DNA of 64,000 bases from an uncultured Mycoplasmataceae bacterium. Lineage in GTDB: Bacteria > Bacillota_I > Bacilli_A > Mycoplasmatales > Mycoplasmoidaceae. The notes under the pieces are model-generated. The model ran no database searches and had not been told where the DNA came from. It worked only from the letters and a program-made list of their open reading frames with translations. Below are positions 10,055-20,827 of the stretch, piece after piece. The DNA is taken from NCBI GenBank assembly GCA_947429165.1, contig CANEON010000002.1, positions 124,001 to 188,000 on the forward strand, written 5' to 3'. A program made the translations under genes and the position numbers. Each line of letters begins with the position of its first letter. The first letter of the stretch is position 1.

Positions 10055-10831
10055 TTATCTTCTTCCAAATCTCGCAAAGATTGTTGCTACTGTTCAAAGT
10101 AAACCCATTAAGTCTACTAGAAGTTTATAACCGAAATATAAGGCCAGATTAATTTCAGCACGTGAATTGTCAATGTTTAAGAATTGCGCTGTGTTTGTAA
10201 TCATTCAAACATCATATGAAATATATCCCATAAATAATAAAGCTGATAAACCTAGAATTAATCAGTAGTATCATTGGAATCCTCACATAGTAGTTCCAGA
10301 AACTAACATTACAGTCATCGGAATAAACATAAGAAGCATAAGGAACATCATTGCTCCTCAACCGTATCTTAATAATTTAGCTAATCCAAATGCGGCTCTC
10401 ATATTTAACAAGTAACCAACTAATGCACAAAGTACAAACATTGCACCACATACACCAAAAATTAAAATCATTGAATATGAATCTTCTGTAAATAAACTAA
10501 ACAACATTCCACATCCGATTCCTTGACCGATAGAATAAAGAATGATTCAAAAAGCAATTTTAGAAGTTTTTTGTGTAAACAAATTTCTCATTGCTGTCAC
10601 CGAACCAAAAATAGAAATAAAAACTAACAAAATACTAATTATGTATAAAGAGCTAACTATTTGTGTGTAATGTCATTCATAAACACACTTACTAAAAAGA
10701 ACTCCAAACCCATAACCAATTAAAGAAATTAAAAGAAAAGAAATTCCAGTAACTAAAAAAGATTTAGCAAGAATTGATCCTTGCTTTTGGCTTAAAACTT
10801 TATAGTTTTGACCAATATTTACATTTTCCAT
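10055..10831 (-). CDS. Bax inhibitor-1/YccA-family membrane protein
   Basis: A 258-aa protein with about seven hydrophobic helices and almost no extramembrane loops. Order and spacing fit the Bax inhibitor-1 (YccA/UPF0005) family. The last helix region reads YISYDVWM and NLALYFGYKLLVDL, close to the family pattern with its paired acidic residues. Members are calcium-leak channels or protease-interacting proteins; the role here is unknown. A good AAGGAG ribosome site precedes the ATG. It ends 3 bases before the recU start on the same strand. Confidence 0.82.
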
Positions 10832-10883
10832 AAGTACTCCTTATCTAATAATGATATTATATAACTATCATATACTCATATTT

Positions 10884-11615
10884 ATGAAAACAGTACGTCT
10901 TGACAACTACTTGTATGTTAATAAATTATCAAATTCAAGAACAAAAGCTCAAGAATTAATTAAAGCGAATCTTGTGTTTGTTAATGACGTTTGTACTAAT
11001 AAATCTAATTATCAGGTTTCTGAATCAGATAAAGTAAAAGTCATTAACAAGGACATATATGTAAGTAGAGCAGCAAATAAACTAAAACATGCAATTGATA
11101 AATTTAAAATCAATTTAAAAAGTAAAGTAGTTTTGGATATCGGCTCTTCAACTGGTGGTTTTACACAAATCTGTTTATTGAATGGTGCTTCAAAAATTTA
11201 TTCAATTGATGTTGGTACAAATCAGATGGACAAATCCGTTAGTTCAAACAAAAAAGTAAAACTTTTCGAAAACACAGATTTTAGATCTGTTGAATTAAAC
11301 TTATTTGACGAAAAAATTGATTTTGTTTGTTGTGATATTTCTTTTTTATCACTAACAAAGATAATTGATAAACTTACTGAATTAATTCCATATAAATACA
11401 GTGGTGTTTTTTTAATCAAACCCCAATTTGAATTGGATGATATTAAAATTAAAAATTTTAAAGGTGTTGTTAAAGATAACAGTATCAGATTAAAAGTTGT
11501 TTCAAAGATCTCAAAATATTTAACAGAAAAAAAATTCAAAATTATTGAGACTATTGAATCTCCGATAAAAGGTAAAGAAGGAAATATTGAGTATCTTGTT
11601 TATGTCAAAAAATAA
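10884..11615 (+). CDS. tlyA: TlyA-family rRNA 2'-O-methyltransferase
   Basis: The 243-aa protein has an N-terminal S4 RNA-binding domain (about 1-60, RLDNYLYVNKLSNSRTKAQE) and an FtsJ-like methyltransferase domain with VLDIGSSTGGFT (84-95) as the SAM loop. It also has the KPQFEL motif. TlyA methylates cytidines in 16S and 23S rRNA and was first named as a haemolysin. I chose the internal ATG at 10884 because the S4 domain begins there; the longer frame adds 11 non-conserved residues. Its last 14 bases overlap dinB. Confidence 0.9.
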   Translation: MKTVRLDNYLYVNKLSNSRTKAQELIKANLVFVNDVCTNKSNYQVSESDKVKVINKDIYVSRAANKLKHAIDKFKINLKSKVVLDIGSSTGGFTQICLLNGASKIYSIDVGTNQMDKSVSSNKKVKLFENTDFRSVELNLFDEKIDFVCCDISFLSLTKIIDKLTELIPYKYSGVFLIKPQFELDDIKIKNFKGVVKDNSIRLKVVSKISKYLTEKKFKIIETIESPIKGKEGNIEYLVYVKK

Positions 11616-12783
11616 AATAATTTTTCACATCGATATTAATGCCTTCTTTGCTTCTGTCGAACAAGCTAATAATCCTTCTTTAAAAAATAAACCAATTGTT
11701 GTTGCCGGAAAGACAAAACGTTCTGTTGTTTCGTGCCCAAACTATGTTGCTAGAAAGTTTGGAATAAAAGCAGCTATGCCTATTTTTCAAGCAAAAAGTT
11801 TGTGTAAAAATTTAATTATTGTTTCTCATAAATTTCATCTATATGAGGAATACTCAGAGAAGTTTATAAATTTGTTAAGTGAAAAGGTTTCAAATAGGAT
11901 TGAATATATTTCATTAGATGAATGTTATATGGATGTAACTAATTTAGTTACAGAGAAACGGACTCCATTAGTAATTGCTCAGAAAATACAAAACCTTGTT
12001 AAGAAAGAATTAGGATTAGGAACTTCTATAGGTATTTCCTACAACAAATTCCTATCAAAAATGGGAAGCGATTATAAAAAGCCTATGGGAATTACACAGA
12101 TATTTACAAAGAGTGATCTAGAAAGTATTATCTGACCTCAACCAATCGGTAACATGTATTTTGTTGGCAAATCATCTGAAAAGTATTTAATAGAAAACGG
12201 AATAAAAACAATAGGTGATTTAGCTAACACAAAAGACTATGAGTTGCTCGAATCAATTTTTGGTAAGAATTGAAAGCATTTTATTGAAAACGCTAATGGT
12301 GTTGGTGAAGATGAATTAAATTATTCATATGGCGAACCAAAATCTGTTTCAGTTAGTAAAACATTATTAAACGATACTGATGATTTTTCAGAAATAAAAG
12401 TCAATATAAAAGAATTTACAAAAGAAATCGCAGAGCGTTTAAGTCACTATGACTTAGTTGGTAAAACATTATCAGTTTATGTAAAAGACCCAGAATTTAA
12501 ATTACACACAAAGAATAAAACTCTTAAGAATTACATAGGTAATTATGACCAAATGCTTGTTATCTTTTTAGAAATGTATGAAAGATATTTTATTGACATG
12601 AAAGTTAGATTGGTTGGTGTAGGTATATCAAACTTAATTTCAAAAGAACCAGAAATATGCTCAGAACTTTTTGATAAAAAACAAAACAAAAGAGCACATA
12701 AGAAAGATCTTAATGACATCGTAGATGAAATAAATCATAAATTCTCAAGAAACATTTTAAAAGTGGCTTCAAAATCTAAATAG
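11602..12783 (+). CDS. dinB: Y-family DNA polymerase IV
   Basis: Error-prone translesion polymerase. The 393-aa product has the catalytic aspartate in FHIDINAFFASVE (Asp11), the steric-gate-like region, and SLDECYMDV with Asp106-Glu107 in place of the more common SIDEAYLDV. The palm, thumb and little-finger regions are complete across several TGA Trp codons. It starts inside tlyA (14-base overlap) and its stop overlaps the convergent ruvB stop by 8 bases. Confidence 0.93.
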
Positions 12784-13693
12784 AACAAAGGAATTTTTTT
12801 CCTTTTTCTGTAAGTGTTCTTCCTTTTATTGTTTTATTAATGTATTTGCAATAAATTAAGTATGGCTCAATCTTATTTTCAATTGTTGTTTCATCTAACA
12901 AGATAGCATGAGAAATAGTTTTTATTCCTACTGGTGAATCAAAATCATTCAAGATATTTAAATACTTCAAATCTATTGTATTGATTCCGTTTTTAACTAT
13001 TCCTATTCTCTTCAAAATATTTTTAATTGAAATTGAAGAATTGATTGTTTTAAAATCTTTAATTCTTCGAATTATTTTATTTGCAATACGCGGAATCCCT
13101 TTACAGTTCCTAGCAATTAAATTTATCTCTTCCTCTTTTAAGATAACTTTATATTTATCAGAATAAAAATCGATAATTTCTTTCATCTCTTCTTGCTCAT
13201 ATTCTCCAAAGTAAACAATAATTCCAAATCTCTCTTCAAATGACTCTGGTATTTTGCCTAGATTGGTTGTAGCTCCAATTAAAGTAAACTTTGGTATTTT
13301 TACTCTAGTTATTTTTGAATTAAAATCTTTTCCTAAACAAATATCAATTGCAAAATCCTCCATAATTGAATAAAGTAATTCAACTATTTGTGGATTAATG
13401 GTATGAATCTCATCAATAAACAACACATCATTTTCTTGAAGAGTTAATGCCAAATTAATAATGTCTGTTGGCTTTTGAATGTTTGCTCCTTGAACAATTT
13501 TAATTTTCTGATTCAACTCGTTAGCAATTACTATTGCTAGGGTTGTTTTTCCTGTTCCTGCTAGTCCGTGAAACAAACAGTGATCTAATGTCGAGCTATT
13601 AGATAATGCAGATTTAATATAAACAGATATATTTTCTTTTATTTCTTTCTTGCCTTTAAATTCAGAAAGTTTATTGGGCCTTAATAGTTCCAT
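12776..13693 (-). CDS. ruvB: Holliday junction branch-migration helicase RuvB
   Basis: AAA+ motor that, with RuvA, drives Holliday junctions for RecU cleavage. The 305-aa protein has Walker A GLAGTGKT at 43-50, Walker B LFIDEIH (Asp94-Glu95), sensor GATTNLG, the arginine-finger region and a C-terminal winged helix. The start at 13693 has GGAGAAACAA just upstream; an in-frame ATG 18 bases earlier lacks this. It overlaps the end of ruvA by 23 bases and meets dinB tail to tail. Confidence 0.94.
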   Translation of the reverse strand: MELLRPNKLSEFKGKKEIKENISVYIKSALSNSSTLDHCLFHGLAGTGKTTLAIVIANELNQKIKIVQGANIQKPTDIINLALTLQENDVLFIDEIHTINPQIVELLYSIMEDFAIDICLGKDFNSKITRVKIPKFTLIGATTNLGKIPESFEERFGIIVYFGEYEQEEMKEIIDFYSDKYKVILKEEEINLIARNCKGIPRIANKIIRRIKDFKTINSSISIKNILKRIGIVKNGINTIDLKYLNILNDFDSPVGIKTISHAILLDETTIENKIEPYLIYCKYINKTIKGRTLTEKGKKFLCSI

Positions 13694-14270
13694 TTGTTTC
13701 TCCTGAAGCAATGATTTTTATCGCGTTTGAAATTAAATCTGATAAGTCTGAGTTGCTTTCACTAATGTGTTTATCCGATATAGCTAAATCTATTTCTCTC
13801 TTTTCATATCCGAGTGATTTTAATGCACTAACTAATTCTGCTATTTTTGTTGAAGTAGATACAGAATTAACAGATGTAATTGTAATTCCGTCTACTAACT
13901 GGCGTGCTATTCTTTCGTTTATTGACGTTAAAGACGAAAGGCTTTTAATATCTTTATTCAAAATAAAAGTCTTAAGTAAATTAATATCGTTTCTTAAAAT
14001 TTGTGCAGCCGTTTTAGGACCAATACCATTTAAGGTAATTAGTTTTAAGAATAATTCTTTTTCTTCATAATTAGTAAAACCATAATAGTCTTCAACTAAA
14101 TTATTTTTGTTTGATATCACTGAATGTTTGTGTAAGTAAATTTTCTTTACTTTACCTAATTCAAATGATTCTGGATTTGTAACGTTAATTACATACCCTG
14201 TCCAATTACTTTCTAGAGTAATTGATTTTTTGTTAATGGAAATTATTTTTCCAATCATGTATGACAACAT
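13671..14270 (-). CDS. ruvA: Holliday junction DNA-binding protein RuvA
   Basis: Tetrameric junction-recognition subunit of RuvAB. The 199-aa protein has the N-terminal OB fold (MIGKIISI...GYVI), the helix-hairpin-helix LNGIGPKTAAQIL near residues 78-90, and a C-terminal domain with the ALKSLGY motif that binds RuvB. An AAAGGAG site stands 7 bases before ATG 14270; ATG 14258 (MIGK) is the alternative conserved start. Confidence 0.93.
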   Translation of the reverse strand: MLSYMIGKIISINKKSITLESNWTGYVINVTNPESFELGKVKKIYLHKHSVISNKNNLVEDYYGFTNYEEKELFLKLITLNGIGPKTAAQILRNDINLLKTFILNKDIKSLSSLTSINERIARQLVDGITITSVNSVSTSTKIAELVSALKSLGYEKREIDLAISDKHISESNSDLSDLISNAIKIIASGETNGTIKAQ

Positions 14271-14430
14271 ATTTTTTCTCCTTTACACATTCACTATCTT
14301 TTTTAAGAACTACAAATCCAATAATTTTTCATAGACAAAAATTGAAAAGTGCAAGAAATATGGGTTTTTTACTCAATGTTGAGAAATTTTTAAAATAAAA
14401 TAATAAAATTATTAGTATTAAGTTAGAAAT

Positions 14431-15768
14431 ATGAAAGAAAAAAATAATAAAAAATTAATTAAGCAAAAGGATTTGACGTATTTTACTAACCGTACAACTT
14501 CTACAGTTAAGTTCAATACTTCATTCGTTAAACTTGCAAACTTGTATGCAGTTAAAAATAATGCAACAAAATATTTGATTGCAGCTGCAAGTGGTTTTTT
14601 AATGAGTATTGTAACTATCTTTTTAGTTGAGGTTACAGGTCTATATACTGGTGGTACTACCGCTTTCTTCCAAGGATTATCAAGATTCTTCTATTCTTTG
14701 ATCTCTGTATATAGTTCAAACTTAAGAGATGATCCTCAATTAATTGGAATGATTTACAACTTGATGTTCTGAGGATTCTATCTTTTTGCTAATATTCCGC
14801 TTTTATTATTTGCTTTCTTCAAATTAAATAAAAGATTTGCATTATTATCAGCAACATACTTAGTTACTATGCAAGTTTGTGGATTCTTATGATCTTTTAT
14901 TCCTGGAATTCACAATGTAATGTTATTTGGTGACACTGCAACAATTGATGAAAATTTAAGAAATTTTAATATTCAATGTGTTACATTCGCTCCAAATGTA
15001 TTCCCAACATTTCCTGAAGGAAGCCACTTCTTTGATTGATCAGCTATTACATCTGGCGCTTTCTCAAACTCAGTAATTACAAGTACAATTACTTCTCAAA
15101 ATGTTACTGAATTCTTCTTATTAGTTGTTTATGCATTAGTATTTTCATTCTTCTCTTCATTCTTTGGTGCAGTAATGTATATGATTAGTGGATCAACAGC
15201 TGGTGGAGATATTATTACTATTTACTTCTCTCAGGAAAAACACAAGAATCTTGGTGTTATTATGATCTTCTATAACTCAGTAATGATGATTTTAGGAGTA
15301 TTATTTGGTAGCTATTTGTCTGGTGTTGTTTATGGAAATAGTATTGAATTTAAAGAAATACTAGCTTCTGCTCAAGGAATTAGTTCAAACCCATATGTTG
15401 GATGGCAATATGTAATTTCAGGAAACCTTATTGCTTCATTTATATGAGTAATGGCTCACGGTATGTTAATTGATAAATTGTTCCCATGACACAAAATGGT
15501 TCGTGTTGAAATCTTCACTAAGCCTATAAAAGTAAGACAAATTAACTGTAAATTAAAACACATTAAATATACTCACCCAACAACCATTACTAAAAGTATC
15601 GGTGGTTATTCTAAAAAAGATGTTGATAGTTTAGTTACTATTATGCAATGTATTGAATTACCACAATTTATTCAAATCATTCGTCAAATAGATGAGAAAT
15701 GTTTAATCTCAACTATCCACATGTCTGATCTTGATGGATTCATGACTGTTCAAAAACAAACATGTTAG
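14431..15768 (+). CDS. YitT-family membrane protein (DUF161 plus DUF2179)
   Basis: A 445-aa protein. The N-terminal part has about five or six hydrophobic helices, including the family-like stretch GSTAGGDIITIYFSQEKHKNLG. The C-terminal part (about 350-445) is a soluble domain ending in a DUF2179-like IIRQIDEKCLISTIHMSDLDG region. YitT proteins are widespread in Firmicutes and mollicutes; the substrate or role is not established. Five TGA Trp codons interrupt the frame. It overlaps the next gene by 7 bases. About 160 bases upstream carry no gene. Confidence 0.8.
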
Positions 15769-16583
15769 GTTTTAATAAAAAATCAAATAAAGAAAAAGCA
15801 AACAAAATATTTGAAAAGAATACAGAATATCATACATATGATATTGCTAAGTGTTCGTTGATTCACGACGGATTCACTAACATCTCATATAGATATGAAT
15901 TAGAAGATGGGAACGAATACCAAATTAGAATAGGTAATGATCAAAAATTTATTAACCGTAAAAATGAGAAACTATTTCTTGACTCTATCGGAAATAAAGA
16001 CTATGTATCATTAAATGTTAAAAATGGTGATGCTGTAAAAAAATGAATTGTTGGCAATAATCCGGATGCTAAGACAGCTAGAAAAATCTCTTTTCTAAAC
16101 AAATTAAATAAAGCTATTGAACAATTACATAAAAACAAAATTAATAAAGAGATTCTTAATCAAAATTTTGTGGAATTTCTTGAAAAAAGTTCTTTAGAAC
16201 AAAATATCAAAGATAAATATTTATCTTTGCTAAATACATTTAACAACGATAAATTAGTAATGAGTCATAATGACATCAACCCATCTAATATGCTTATCAT
16301 CCAAGATAAAGAAATTTACTTTATCGATTATGAATGGGCAAGAATTAACTATTATTGGTGAGATATCACTAACTATATAAGAGAAGTTAAACTTCCAATG
16401 TGGAAGATATATATATTCTGTCTGTTAAATAAGATTTCATTTAAGCAAATGAAACAACATCTTTTTGTTTGTACTTGCTATGCTTACCAATGAACTTTTT
16501 ATATGCAACAAACAAACAAGATTGTTGCTTACCAAAAAGAAGTAAAAAAAATGATGGAATATTATTTTAAAAAACTTCATTAA
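15762..16583 (+). CDS. Choline/ethanolamine kinase-like phosphotransferase
   Basis: A 273-aa protein of the aminoglycoside phosphotransferase/choline kinase fold. The catalytic loop SHNDINPSN is at residues 168-176 and the metal-binding FIDYEW at 187-192, matching HxDxxxxN and D(Y)E of LicA-like and choline kinases. The N-lobe (GFTNISYRYEL) fits a nucleotide-binding loop. Likely role: phosphorylating choline or a related amino alcohol for membrane glycolipid or phospholipid decoration; this is inference. It is coupled to the upstream YitT gene by a 7-base overlap and lies before two surface-protein genes. Confidence 0.75.
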
Positions 16584-16606
16584 TTCTTTTCCTATTTAAT
16601 TTGTTA

Positions 16607-16622
16607 ATATATATATATATAT
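16607..16622. repeat. (AT)8 tract upstream of surface protein gene
   Basis: Perfect A/T alternation directly before the GGGAG ribosome site of the 16635 gene. Length change here would alter promoter or leader spacing. Confidence 0.75.
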
Positions 16623-16634
16623 TGGGAGAGAGAT

Positions 16635-18149
16635 ATGAACAAACATAGTAAATCTTTTGGCTGAGTTTTGAGTCTAATGCTTTTATTTTTATGCTCAACA
16701 CTTTCATTAGGAACATTAACTGTATTAGGTGGATTTAACATTGGCCCTTTTGCTGGAATTTTTCACAAAAATGATACAACAGCAAAAATTGATATTGGAA
16801 CATTGTTCAATAATGGAACATGAGAATGAAGTTCACAATCAGGAAGTTTCACAACAAGTGATGTTGCAATTAATACAAATCCCGGTGGTGCAACAAACAT
16901 TTTACCTTCTGCACCAGAAAAACAATCTACTGTTGATAGATTTGGAAGTTTCTTTACAAATGATATTGCTTCATATAAACCAGTAATTAATGACATTGAC
17001 TGGGAACGTTCTTTTATAAATTGAACTCCATTAGCCGAACAAAACCACTATAGTTCTCAATTAAAAATTCTTAACTCTTCTCCGGTATTCACAGGAACTC
17101 TTGCTGTTAATGTATATTTCAATAAAGATGGTCAAACTAAAGAATTAGTAGACGATTTGCCATCAAATACTGTTGTATCAATAAATACAGAAGAAACTAC
17201 TTATGCAAATTTAATTAGCAAAATAGCAGAAGTTACTACAAAATCAGATTTAAATAATGACAACATATTAGTTGGGTTTAACAAAAATGGTAGCCCAGAC
17301 AATTTCATTAGTTTATATGATTATTCATCTTTAGATAAAAGAACTTTAGGAAACATCTATGGTGAAAAACTTTGAAAATCAATTCCTGAAACATCTAATT
17401 ACGGATATGAGCTTACAGTTAAACCAAATCCTGCAAAAGCAAGTATTTATTTTGGTAGTGAACCTGTCACTATATTCTTACAACTTAAACGTGAAGCTTT
17501 CCCAAGTGTTTTAGATGTATCACAAGAAAATTTAATTAACAATGCATATTCTGATCCTTCTGGAAACACTCCATGATCTGTAATGCCTTCGCAAGTACAA
17601 ATGGAACAAGCTATCAAATATACATACAATGATAAATACTTTGATTGAGATCATTTTGCTAGTTCTATAGTTGATTCTGATTGAACTTGAACAAGTTCTA
17701 CAGGACAATTAGTTTTAAATTACAAGAATAATAATGAATATTTTGCTAAACCTACAGTTGCTACTTCTGGAGTTAAATTTAAAGCAAACGTTCAAACAAA
17801 ACAACTTTTAAAATTAGCTGACGTTTTTAAAGATAATAATGGCGCTTCATTAAGATGCTTTAATGCTTCAACTCCTGCAACTTGAAACACAGGTAATGAT
17901 GCAACCGCTATTCAAACATCTACTCCATTTATCGACATATATAGTTGTTTAACAAGCAATTACTATATGGATAAATATAGTAAGTTCCAACAAATTAACA
18001 CTTCTGATATCAATGTAAAAAGTGTTACATGCAATAGTCCATCTGCTGGAGACAAATTTATTTGAACAATTACATTAGAAGGCCAAAACTCTATCTATAC
18101 AACTGATCAAATTACTTTTTATTTAACTTCTTCATTTGTAAAAAAATAA
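16635..18149 (+). CDS. Predicted surface protein with N-terminal signal anchor
   Basis: I do not recognise a family. The 504-aa protein begins with a short basic stretch and a hydrophobic segment (about 8-40: VLSLMLLFLCSTLSLG and more) that acts as signal or membrane anchor. The rest is a Thr-, Ser- and Asn-rich extracellular region with many aromatic residues, typical of mollicute surface proteins. The Cys at about residue 20 lacks a good lipobox. Trp is encoded almost wholly by TGA. It has a GGGAG ribosome site preceded by an (AT)8 tract, and is followed after 8 bases by another secreted-protein gene. Confidence 0.75.
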
Positions 18150-18157
18150 TTTAAATT

Positions 18158-19594
18158 ATGAAAAAAATCCTTAAATCGGTAGCCACTTTTTTATTCACCC
18201 CTGTTTGTTGTCTTACACCAACATTATCAGTTTCTAATGTAAATGATAGTAGAACAGATATTACTTCAATTATTCCAAATATGACAAACATCGGAACTTT
18301 TGCTGAAGGTGTTGTTCCTGATTCTTCTAACATTAGACAATTATTAATTTCATATTTAACTAACAATAATAAACCTGTTGATTTGGTAAATGATGTTGAT
18401 TTTTCTGAAATTGGTCCATACAACTGTACTGTTACTGTAATGAATACAAGTCCAACATATAAAGGAACTTGTTTAATTAAATATACTGCTATAAAAACTA
18501 TCTATCCTTTTATTGAAAACAACACATTAATGTTACCTAATAAAGGATCTGCCGAATTAAGAATTGAAGGAATTAATGGGGTTAATTTATCTCAAATCAA
18601 TTTACCAACTGTTGCCGGATTAAATTTTAGTGCTTTTACTACTTCAGGATCTTCAATTGTTTCTAAAATTACTTTAACCGGAAGTTCTTATGCTACTTCT
18701 TATTCAATTCCTATCTCTTCAAAAAAATCTGGTGTATCTGCAAAAGCAATTAGTCTTACTGTAAATAATGCACCAGCTACAAAGTCTGTAACGCTTCAAA
18801 CATCATCAACAACAATTAATAAGGTTAAAGGTGGATTTCTTAATATTACTATTAATGCATATAACTTCTTTTCGACTCCTACATATACATTACAAGAGTC
18901 TGCAAACGGAACAAGTTGATCAACACCTACACATTTCGCTTTAACAAGTGTTTCAAGAATTTCACAAGCTACAAATAATCTTGCGGTTGGTACTACATAT
19001 TATCTAAGAGTTGTAGCTAACAATAACGAAGCTTATTCAAATTTTATCGCTATAGTTTGCAATGTTCCTACTCAACTAGGCTGAGTAAGTCCTTATATGC
19101 CTAATCCTGGAGGAAATCAAGTCGAAATAACTGTTGCTGGCGTTACTGGAACTATATGATGTGATTCTAATTTTAGTTTTGCTAATGCAGATGGCATGTC
19201 AGGGTTTATGCTGTTACAATTACGAGGGTCAGCAAGTGCACCACAAGTATCAATCACATATGAACAATATAATCTTACAGGTTATTATTATTTATCTCAT
19301 AAGATAGTAATTACAAATACAACTGCACTTTGTGATTTTGTTAACAATTATTTTGGAACTTCTTATACGAAAGCAACGTTATCTAGTCATAGATTTGTCG
19401 GTTCTCACCAAGAAGGTACTTTTACAGATTCTACAAAATGAAATTCTAATGGAGTATTAGTTAATGAACAATGGAATGGAAAAACTTTTGATCAAACTAC
19501 AAATTTAATCGGTGGATACATAACTCCAACATCAGGAAAACTTACCGAACAACACCTATCTGGTTCTTCTGCTGTCTTAACTTTTATTACTTAA
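18158..19594 (+). CDS. Predicted secreted surface protein with Ig/FN3-like region
   Basis: No exact family recognised. The 478-aa protein has a signal-like N-terminus (Lys-rich then hydrophobic, with CC at 18-19). The body is Thr/Ser/Asn-rich and beta-strand-like. The stretch around residues 225-310 (YTLQESANGTSW ... TYYLRVVANN) resembles a fibronectin type III or Ig-like repeat. It probably sits on the outer membrane face, possibly as an adhesin; this is inference. It lies 8 bases after the previous surface gene, so the two are likely co-expressed. There is no clear SD, only an A/T-rich leader. Confidence 0.7.
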
Positions 19595-19651
19595 AAAGCT
19601 CAAATAATCTCTAAAACAATATTATTTAATTATTTGTATAATTAATAAATT

Positions 19652-19894
19652 ATGAGAAAACAAATTATTGACGCAATAAAAGAAGTTGCTGCTGAACAAA
19701 ACATTAACATCCAAATGTCAGAAGCAAACTTTTCTAAGCAGCTTAAAGAAATTGGTATTGACTCTATTTCTTCTATATCTATGATTGTAGGAATCGAACA
19801 AAAACTAGGTGTTCGTGTTCCGGACGATCATTTACCTAAAATTACTTCAGTAAATTTGTTAATTGAAGAATTTGAAAGATTGCTTGCTAAGTAA
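19652..19894 (+). CDS. acpP: Acyl carrier protein
   Basis: An 80-aa acidic four-helix protein with the phosphopantetheine attachment serine at residue 38 in GIDSISSISM (normally DSL). Carries acyl chains on a phosphopantetheine arm. It stands alone between surface genes and tRNA-Trp, without fatty-acid synthesis genes nearby, as is normal in mollicutes. Confidence 0.9.
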   Translation: MRKQIIDAIKEVAAEQNINIQMSEANFSKQLKEIGIDSISSISMIVGIEQKLGVRVPDDHLPKITSVNLLIEEFERLLAK

Positions 19895-19904
19895 TCCTCT
19901 TATT

Positions 19905-19979
19905 AGGGGTGTAGTTCAATGGTAGAACTACGGTCTTCAAAACCGTCTGTTGTGGGTTCGAGTCCTGCCACCCCTGCCA
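19905..19979 (+). tRNA. trnW: tRNA-Trp, anticodon UCA (reads UGA)
   Basis: A complete 75-base cloverleaf including encoded CCA: acceptor AGGGGTG/CACCCCT, D arm, anticodon stem ACGGT/ACCGT with loop CTTCAAA (anticodon TCA at 19937-19939), and T loop TTCGAGT. The start, anticodon arm and end match bacterial tRNA-Trp. It decodes UGA, and UGG by wobble, as tryptophan, explaining the broken reading frames across the window. Confidence 0.95.
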
Positions 19980-19990
19980 TTTAAGATATA

Positions 19991-20017
19991 AATACGCCTT
20001 GTGCGTATTTTTTTTAT
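19991..20017 (+). terminator. Terminator after tRNA-Trp
   Basis: Stem AATACGC/GCGTATT with loop CTTGT, then a run of T. Sits 11 bases past the tRNA. Confidence 0.85.
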
Positions 20018-20055
20018 TCTCTAATTATTAAAATCTTATTAATATAATTATTAAT

Positions 20056-20826
20056 ATGTATAAAACAAGCGAGATTTTTTCTTATTTAACAAAGAAATAT
20101 CCTCTAAGACTTCAAGAAAAGTGAGATCAATCTGGAAAGATTACTTTTTTTGATACTAAAGTTACTGGTGTTTTAGTTTGTCTTGATGTAAATACAGTTA
20201 CTGTTAACGAAGCATTAAAGAAGAAATGCAATTTAATTGTTTCTCACCATCCTATTTTTACTAAATCTAAGGAATATCCACTATCAAAAAAAGAAAAAGA
20301 AATTGTTCAAACTCTGACTAAAAACAAAATTTCATTAGTTGCATTACATACTTGCTTTGATAACAACCCAAATGGAATGAATTATTCATTTTTAAGAAAC
20401 TCTAATATTTTCAAAAATATTAAGGTTCTAAAAAACACTAATGGATCATATGCAACAGCTAACTTAACAATTAGCAAAACTACTACCGAATTAATTAGTT
20501 TCATTTCAACTAAAATGAAACCATCAAGAGTTATTGGACTTAATGAATTTAAAAAAGAAGGTATTAAAAAAGTTGCGGTTTGTTGTGGATCTGGTTTTTC
20601 TGTATTAAAACCTTTAATTGAAAAAAATACTGATATTGATTTATTTATTACTGGTGATGTTAAATGACACGATTGACAGTTTGCAAGTTTATATGATGCA
20701 AACGTATTAGATGTTGGTCATGATATTGAAAACTTATTTATAAATGTAATAAATAAAGATTTATCTTATTTTGACGAATTAAAAACTTGTTTATTACCAT
20801 CAAATAAGAAGTTTATTATTAAATAA
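20056..20826 (+). CDS. NIF3-like dinuclear metal-centre protein (GTP cyclohydrolase I type 2 family)
   Basis: The 256-aa protein has the NIF3/YbgI metal ligands: His64-His65 in VSHHP, Asp102 in the HTCFDN motif, and a C-terminal DVGHDIE where DxGHxxxE supplies the last two ligands. Members form hexameric toroids with a bimetal site; the true substrate is unsettled despite the GTP cyclohydrolase label. It ends 1 base before the ezrA-like start. Confidence 0.88.
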
Positions 20827-20827
20827 T

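Noticed and set aside
19905-19979. Selenocysteine tRNA (anticodon UCA)
   Set aside because: Length and arms are those of tRNA-Trp; no extended acceptor or variable arm, and genes show UGA used as Trp.
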